Origin: Nitrosarchaeum sp.
GTDB lineage: Archaea > Thermoproteota > Nitrososphaeria > Nitrososphaerales > Nitrosopumilaceae
Length of the DNA: 8,262 nt
Direction: 5' to 3'
NCBI GenBank assembly: GCA_004297665.1
Contig: SCUP01000117.1
Coordinates: forward strand, 1 to 8,262
The notes below the pieces were generated by a model, which worked only from the letters and a program-made list of their open reading frames with translations, did not search any database and was not told the DNA's origin. Both the position numbers and the translations under genes were made by a program. Shown here in pieces: positions 5,596 through 8,262 of the stretch; positions within the stretch are counted from its first letter, which is position 1; each line of letters opens with the position of its first letter.

Positions 5596-6375
5596 ATGAA
5601 ACATTCAAAACAAATCATAACGGCAATCATTGCTGTTCTGGTAGTCTCTGTGACTATGAGCGCAATTTCGGCGACACCAAATGCAACCGCACAAGAAGTC
5701 ACCCCATTCCCATCTAGGGAAAAAGTGATATCTGTGACCGGGACTGCAACTTCAAGTGTAGATCCAGATCTTGCAAACATTAGTTTTGGTGTTGAAATTC
5801 AAGAGAAAACTGCTAAAGATGCACTAACTGCAAACTCTGAATTGATGAGTAAAGTGATAGACTCTATAAAACAAGTTGGAATTACTGATTCGGAAATTAG
5901 TACGTCTCAGTTTAACATCTATCCTGTGTATGATAGCTATCAGGAACAAGGAACTGGTAGATATACACAAGAACTTGTTGGATACAGAGTAAGCAATATC
6001 ATCAATGTAAAAACTGAGAAACTTGACAGTGTAGCTTCAATCATTGACAGTGCAGTAAGTGCAGGAGTAAATCGAGTAGACAGTGTATTTTTTTCACTTT
6101 CTCCAGAAGTTTATTCTAAACTCAAAGATGATCTTTTAGAAAAAGCAATTCTAAATGCAAAGTCAAAAGCAGAAAAGGCATTATCTCCACTTGATTATAA
6201 AATAATTGGAGTAAAAGAGATATCCTTATCTGAATTTTCAATGCCATATCCAATGCCAATGTATGACGTGGCTTATGGTGCAATGGAGAAATCATCTGTT
6301 CAAACACCAATATTCTCATCAGATCAAGATGTGAGTACTAGTGCCAACGTTGTCTTCCTAATAGGAAGCAACTAG
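5596..6375 (+). CDS. Secreted SIMPL-domain (DUF541) protein
   Basis: The 259-residue protein begins with a Sec-type signal peptide: Lys at 2 and 5, a hydrophobic core (8-24), and an Ala-Thr-Ala cleavage motif (30-32). There is no twin arginine. The rest is a SIMPL domain: VISVTGTATSSVDPDLANISFGV (44-66) is the typical opening, followed by the helix with TAKDALTANSELM (72-84), GITDSEISTSQFNIYPVY (95-112) and the GYRVSNIINVKTEKLDSVASIID stretch (129-151), ending in a final strand (250-256). Bacterial members (BP26/OMP28, YggE) are periplasmic or surface proteins linked to oxidative stress, with no agreed biochemical activity. A methionine/proline patch lies at 215-230 (MPYPMPM). The protein would sit outside the cytoplasmic membrane. 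It is divergent from the membrane-anchored regulator and is followed by a T-rich terminator, so it appears monocistronic. Confidence 0.88.
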   Translation: MKHSKQIITAIIAVLVVSVTMSAISATPNATAQEVTPFPSREKVISVTGTATSSVDPDLANISFGVEIQEKTAKDALTANSELMSKVIDSIKQVGITDSEISTSQFNIYPVYDSYQEQGTGRYTQELVGYRVSNIINVKTEKLDSVASIIDSAVSAGVNRVDSVFFSLSPEVYSKLKDDLLEKAILNAKSKAEKALSPLDYKIIGVKEISLSEFSMPYPMPMYDVAYGAMEKSSVQTPIFSSDQDVSTSANVVFLIGSN

Positions 6376-6389
6376 TTTTTTATTTTTTT
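6376..6389 (+). terminator. T-rich terminator after the SIMPL gene
   Basis: T6-A-T7 begins directly after the TAG stop. This is a strong archaeal U-tract terminator without a hairpin and separates the SIMPL gene from purS, which starts about 100 bp downstream. Confidence 0.55.
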
Positions 6390-6468
6390 AATAAAAACAT
6401 CATACTATTTGTCAATGCTTCTGAATATCAAAGCACAAACCTAGTAGGAAGATAGATTAACCTCTTTT

Positions 6469-6483
6469 TAATTTTGCAAATTA
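6469..6483. promoter_or_regulatory. Inverted repeat TAATTT-TGC-AAATTA before purS
   Basis: Perfect 6-bp arms around TGC end three bases before the purS ATG. It could be an operator or part of an AT-rich promoter. The purQ promoter has a loosely similar repeat (6880-6893, TATCT-CTGC-AGATA) that also has TGC at its centre. AT-richness makes chance likely. Confidence 0.25.
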
Positions 6484-6486
6484 TTA

Positions 6487-6747
6487 ATGGCTACTTTTAG
6501 TGTTCACGTGACCATTGAAAATAAACCTGGAATCAGTGATCCTGAAGGCGAAACAATTCTAAATGATTTAGTATTGAAAGGCACACATTCTGCAATATCT
6601 AAAATTAAAACTGCAAAAATGCTAAAATTTACAATCAAAGAAAAAGATAAAAAATCTGCACAAACCAGAGTTAAAGAAATCTGTGATGAATTACGTATTT
6701 ACAATCCTATGGTAAGCAAAGTCACAATCGATGTATTTGATAGTTGA
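6487..6747 (+). CDS. purS: Phosphoribosylformylglycinamidine synthase subunit PurS
   Basis: PurS is the small structural subunit of the three-part FGAM synthetase; it bridges PurL and PurQ and helps channel ammonia. The 86 residues fit the family. The opening strand (FSVHVTIENKPGISDPEGETI, 4-24) with the N-K-P-G-x-x-D-P-E-G motif is diagnostic, followed by the Leu-rich helix and a second strand with KMLKFTIKEKDK (44-55), a helix (56-70), and a final strand ending KVTIDVFDS. It is followed after 155 bp by purQ, which has its own TATA-like box, so the two may be separately transcribed although they act together. The ATG is unambiguous; no Shine-Dalgarno motif is seen, and the stretch CTTTTTAAT (6464-6472) is too close for a standard leaderless TATA position. 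Confidence 0.93.
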   Translation: MATFSVHVTIENKPGISDPEGETILNDLVLKGTHSAISKIKTAKMLKFTIKEKDKKSAQTRVKEICDELRIYNPMVSKVTIDVFDS

Positions 6748-6902
6748 TTTTATCTTCTAAATTATTCAATTTATGGGTAATTTTCCTGTATCTATAACCG
6801 ATCTTTGTAATTACTTCTGTATTGGGAATAAAGCGATCTATTCCTCATTTTGGTATTTTTTGACTAGATTCAAATTAAATATCTCTGCAGATAAAACTAA
6901 TT
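6748..6902. other. purS-purQ intergenic region
   Basis: This 155-bp gap is long for genes of one complex. It holds T-runs after purS (TTTT at 6748-6751; T6 at 6856-6861) that could end the purS transcript, a weak imperfect inverted repeat (GATCTTT at 6800-6806 with AAAGCGATC at 6830-6838), and the purQ promoter. No convincing reading frame or tRNA was found on either strand. Confidence 0.4.
6875..6882 (+). promoter_or_regulatory. TATA box of purQ-purL
   Basis: TTAAATAT is centred about 24-25 nt upstream of the GTG at 6903, supporting a leaderless transcript that starts with that GTG. The imperfectly spaced inverted repeat TATCT-CTGC-AGATA (6880-6893) overlaps its downstream edge and might be regulatory. 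Confidence 0.45.
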
Positions 6903-7583
6903 GTGAAGATAGGTGTCATAGTTTTTCCAGGCAGTAATTGTGATCGAGACATGTATCATGTCTTGACTGATGTTTTCAAACTTGATGCTGAATATTTTTG
7001 GCATGATAAAGGACTGCCAAAAAACATTGATGCTGTAATTCTTCCAGGCGGATTTTCTTATGGTGACAGACTCAGATCAGGGGCAATTGCGGCTCATAGT
7101 CCAATAATTAAAGATGTCAAAAAAATGGCAGAAAAAGGAATTCCGATTTTAGGTGTATGCAATGGGTTTCAAATTCTTGTAGAGGCTGGTTTGTTACCTG
7201 GCGCATTGCTCAAAAACACATCTCTGAATTTTATGTGCAAGTGGACTAGTCTAATAGTTGAAAACAATAAAACTCCTTTTACAAATAAATTAAAACTGCA
7301 TCAAAGAATTCCAATTCCAATTGCAAATGGTGAGGGAAGATATTATGTGGATGATGAGACACTTAAAAAATTAAAGAAAAAAAATCAAATTGTGTTTAGA
7401 TACAGTGAAGTAGTAAACGGCTCTTCAGATAGAATAGCTGGAGTTTGTAATGAGGATGGAAATGTTGTTGGTATGATGCCTCATCCAGAAAGAGCGGCTG
7501 AATCAGAAATTAATCCAATTGACAACAAGCCGTCTTCTCTTATTTTTGAATCATTACTAAATACAATTGGTGTTAAAAATTGA
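6903..7583 (+). CDS. purQ: Phosphoribosylformylglycinamidine synthase subunit PurQ (glutaminase)
   Basis: PurQ is the class I glutamine amidotransferase subunit that releases ammonia from glutamine for FGAM synthesis by PurL. The 226 residues match the family. The N-terminus (KIGVIVFPGSNCDRD, 2-16) and LPGGFSYGDRLRSGAIA (47-63) are PurQ signatures. The catalytic triad is visible as Cys86 in GVCNGFQIL (84-92) and His194/Glu196 in PHPERAAE (193-200). SLNFMCKW (107-114) and ANGEGRYY (141-148) are further conserved stretches. The start is GTG at 6903, chosen because the signature begins at once, no ATG is in position, and a TATA box lies about 25 nt upstream. The stop overlaps the purL start in TTGA, so the two are translationally coupled. 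Confidence 0.95.
   Translation: MKIGVIVFPGSNCDRDMYHVLTDVFKLDAEYFWHDKGLPKNIDAVILPGGFSYGDRLRSGAIAAHSPIIKDVKKMAEKGIPILGVCNGFQILVEAGLLPGALLKNTSLNFMCKWTSLIVENNKTPFTNKLKLHQRIPIPIANGEGRYYVDDETLKKLKKKNQIVFRYSEVVNGSSDRIAGVCNEDGNVVGMMPHPERAAESEINPIDNKPSSLIFESLLNTIGVKN
7569..7572 (+). promoter_or_regulatory. Weak Shine-Dalgarno before purL
   Basis: GGTG lies 7 nt before the purL TTG, inside the end of purQ. It is one of few sites in the window where a ribosome-binding motif is plausible, consistent with an internal gene of an operon that cannot be leaderless. Confidence 0.35.
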
Positions 7584-8262
7584 GTTTAGAACCACAGGAA
7601 CTCAATGATCTTACATCTAAAATTGGAAGAAAACCCACATCTACTGAATTACAAATTGTAGCTGCTGAATGGTCTGAGCATTGCTCATACAAATCATCAA
7701 AGAAACATCTCAAAATGTTACCCATGAAAGGACCACTGGTCATATCTGAAAAAGGATATGATTCTGGAGTTTTAGATGTTGGTGACGGCTATGTCATAAC
7801 TGCCCATATTGAAAGTCACAACCATCCATCAGCTGTTGAGCCATATGGTGGGGCTGCAACTGGTGTTGGAGGAGTTATTCGTGATATTTTATCGGCAGGA
7901 ACAAGACCCATTGCCATTTTTGATGGTTTGAGATTTGGAGATATTGAAAAAGATCTACAAGCAAGATGGCTTTTCAAAAATGCAGTTACTGGAATTGCAG
8001 ATTATGGAAACTGTTTGGGAATTCCTACCATTGGTGGCGAAGTTGAATTTGATGAATGTTATTCTAATTATGCACTAGTTGATGTTGCAGCTATTGGATT
8101 TGGAAAGAAAAAAAATCTGATCAAAAATCATGCTAAAAAAGGTGATCTTGTAGTGTTGCTTGGAGGCTCTACAGGAAGAGATGGAATTGGCGGCTCGCAA
8201 TTTGCTTCAGACTCTTTAGAATCTGAGAATAGATCTGCAGTCCAAATCCCAGATCCTTTTAT
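7580..8262 (+). CDS. purL: Phosphoribosylformylglycinamidine synthase subunit PurL (3' truncated by window)
   Basis: PurL is the catalytic subunit that converts FGAR, ATP and ammonia to FGAM. The first 227 codons are present; the small archaeal/Gram-positive form is usually about 700-750 residues, so roughly a third is seen. Signatures are AAEWSEHCSYKSSKKHL (28-44) with the catalytic His34, the ATP/Mg segment IESHNHPSAVEPYGGAATG (77-95), GVIRDILSAGTRPIA (98-112), DGLRFG (115-120), GIPTIGGEVEF (147-157) and GGSTGRDGIGGSQFAS (195-210). Translation must start at TTG 7580, since an in-frame TAA lies at 7574-7576 and the nearby ATG at 7605 is out of frame; the TTG overlaps the purQ TGA. The frame is intact to the window end. 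Confidence 0.96.
   Translation, partial: MSLEPQELNDLTSKIGRKPTSTELQIVAAEWSEHCSYKSSKKHLKMLPMKGPLVISEKGYDSGVLDVGDGYVITAHIESHNHPSAVEPYGGAATGVGGVIRDILSAGTRPIAIFDGLRFGDIEKDLQARWLFKNAVTGIADYGNCLGIPTIGGEVEFDECYSNYALVDVAAIGFGKKKNLIKNHAKKGDLVVLLGGSTGRDGIGGSQFASDSLESENRSAVQIPDPF

Noticed and set aside
5580..5780. 66-codon minus-strand frame opposite the SIMPL signal peptide
   Set aside because: Its hydrophobic look comes from being antisense to the signal-peptide region.
6800..6838. Imperfect inverted repeat GATCTTT / AAAGCGATC as a small RNA or riboswitch
   Set aside because: The stem has a two-base bulge and a 23-nt loop with no recognisable riboswitch core; too weak to call.
1..8262. tRNA, rRNA, CRISPR array, insertion sequence or att site
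   Set aside because: No cloverleaf with a TTCRA-type loop, no spaced direct repeats, no transposase and no terminal inverted repeats were found by eye on either strand.

Overview
The window is AT-rich, gene-dense archaeal DNA and most resembles an ammonia-oxidising thaumarchaeon (Nitrosopumilus-like Nitrososphaerota). The reasons are archaeal purine genes (a PurP-type ligase, and PurS/PurQ/PurL as separate proteins), a TatC/TatA pair, an ArsR-type winged helix fused to membrane segments, almost no Shine-Dalgarno motifs, and TATA-like boxes centred about 24-28 nt upstream of several start codons, as expected for leaderless mRNAs. No rRNA, tRNA, CRISPR array or mobile element was seen; this looks like ordinary chromosome. 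The lineage call is inference.

Layout. 1-620: two small unknown genes end to end, a 78-residue protein (+) and an 86-residue double-CxxC zinc-ribbon protein (-). 823-1914 (-): a PurP-family ligase whose ATP-binding and active-site loops differ from the canonical enzyme. About 2014-2154 (+): a tiny one-helix membrane protein. 2212-3202 (+): ubiX (flavin prenyltransferase) followed 7 nt later by a START/SRPBCC-fold protein beginning with TTG. 4718-3199 (-): an unknown 154-residue protein, tatC and tatA, apparently one transcription unit; tatA and the SRPBCC gene share their stop codons in a TTAA tetramer. 5503-4802 (-): a winged-helix regulator with a C-terminal membrane anchor, divergent from 5596-6375 (+), a secreted SIMPL-domain protein. 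6487-8262 (+): purS, purQ and the first 227 codons of purL, which runs off the window.

How the genes work together. PurS, PurQ and PurL form the FGAM synthetase complex (step 4 of purine synthesis). The PurP-like protein belongs to the family that formylates AICAR near the end of that pathway, although its altered loops leave this open. UbiX makes prenylated FMN for UbiD-type decarboxylases, and its SRPBCC neighbour could bind a lipid or quinone. The Tat genes form a minimal translocase. The membrane-anchored regulator and the secreted SIMPL protein share a 92-bp promoter region holding a 13-bp palindrome over the regulator's likely TATA box, which suggests an envelope-sensing, autoregulated pair.

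I found no clear-cut new system. The best leads are the divergent PurP, the membrane-anchored regulator/SIMPL pair with its operator-like palindrome, the unknown gene leading the tat operon, and the ubiX-SRPBCC operon.
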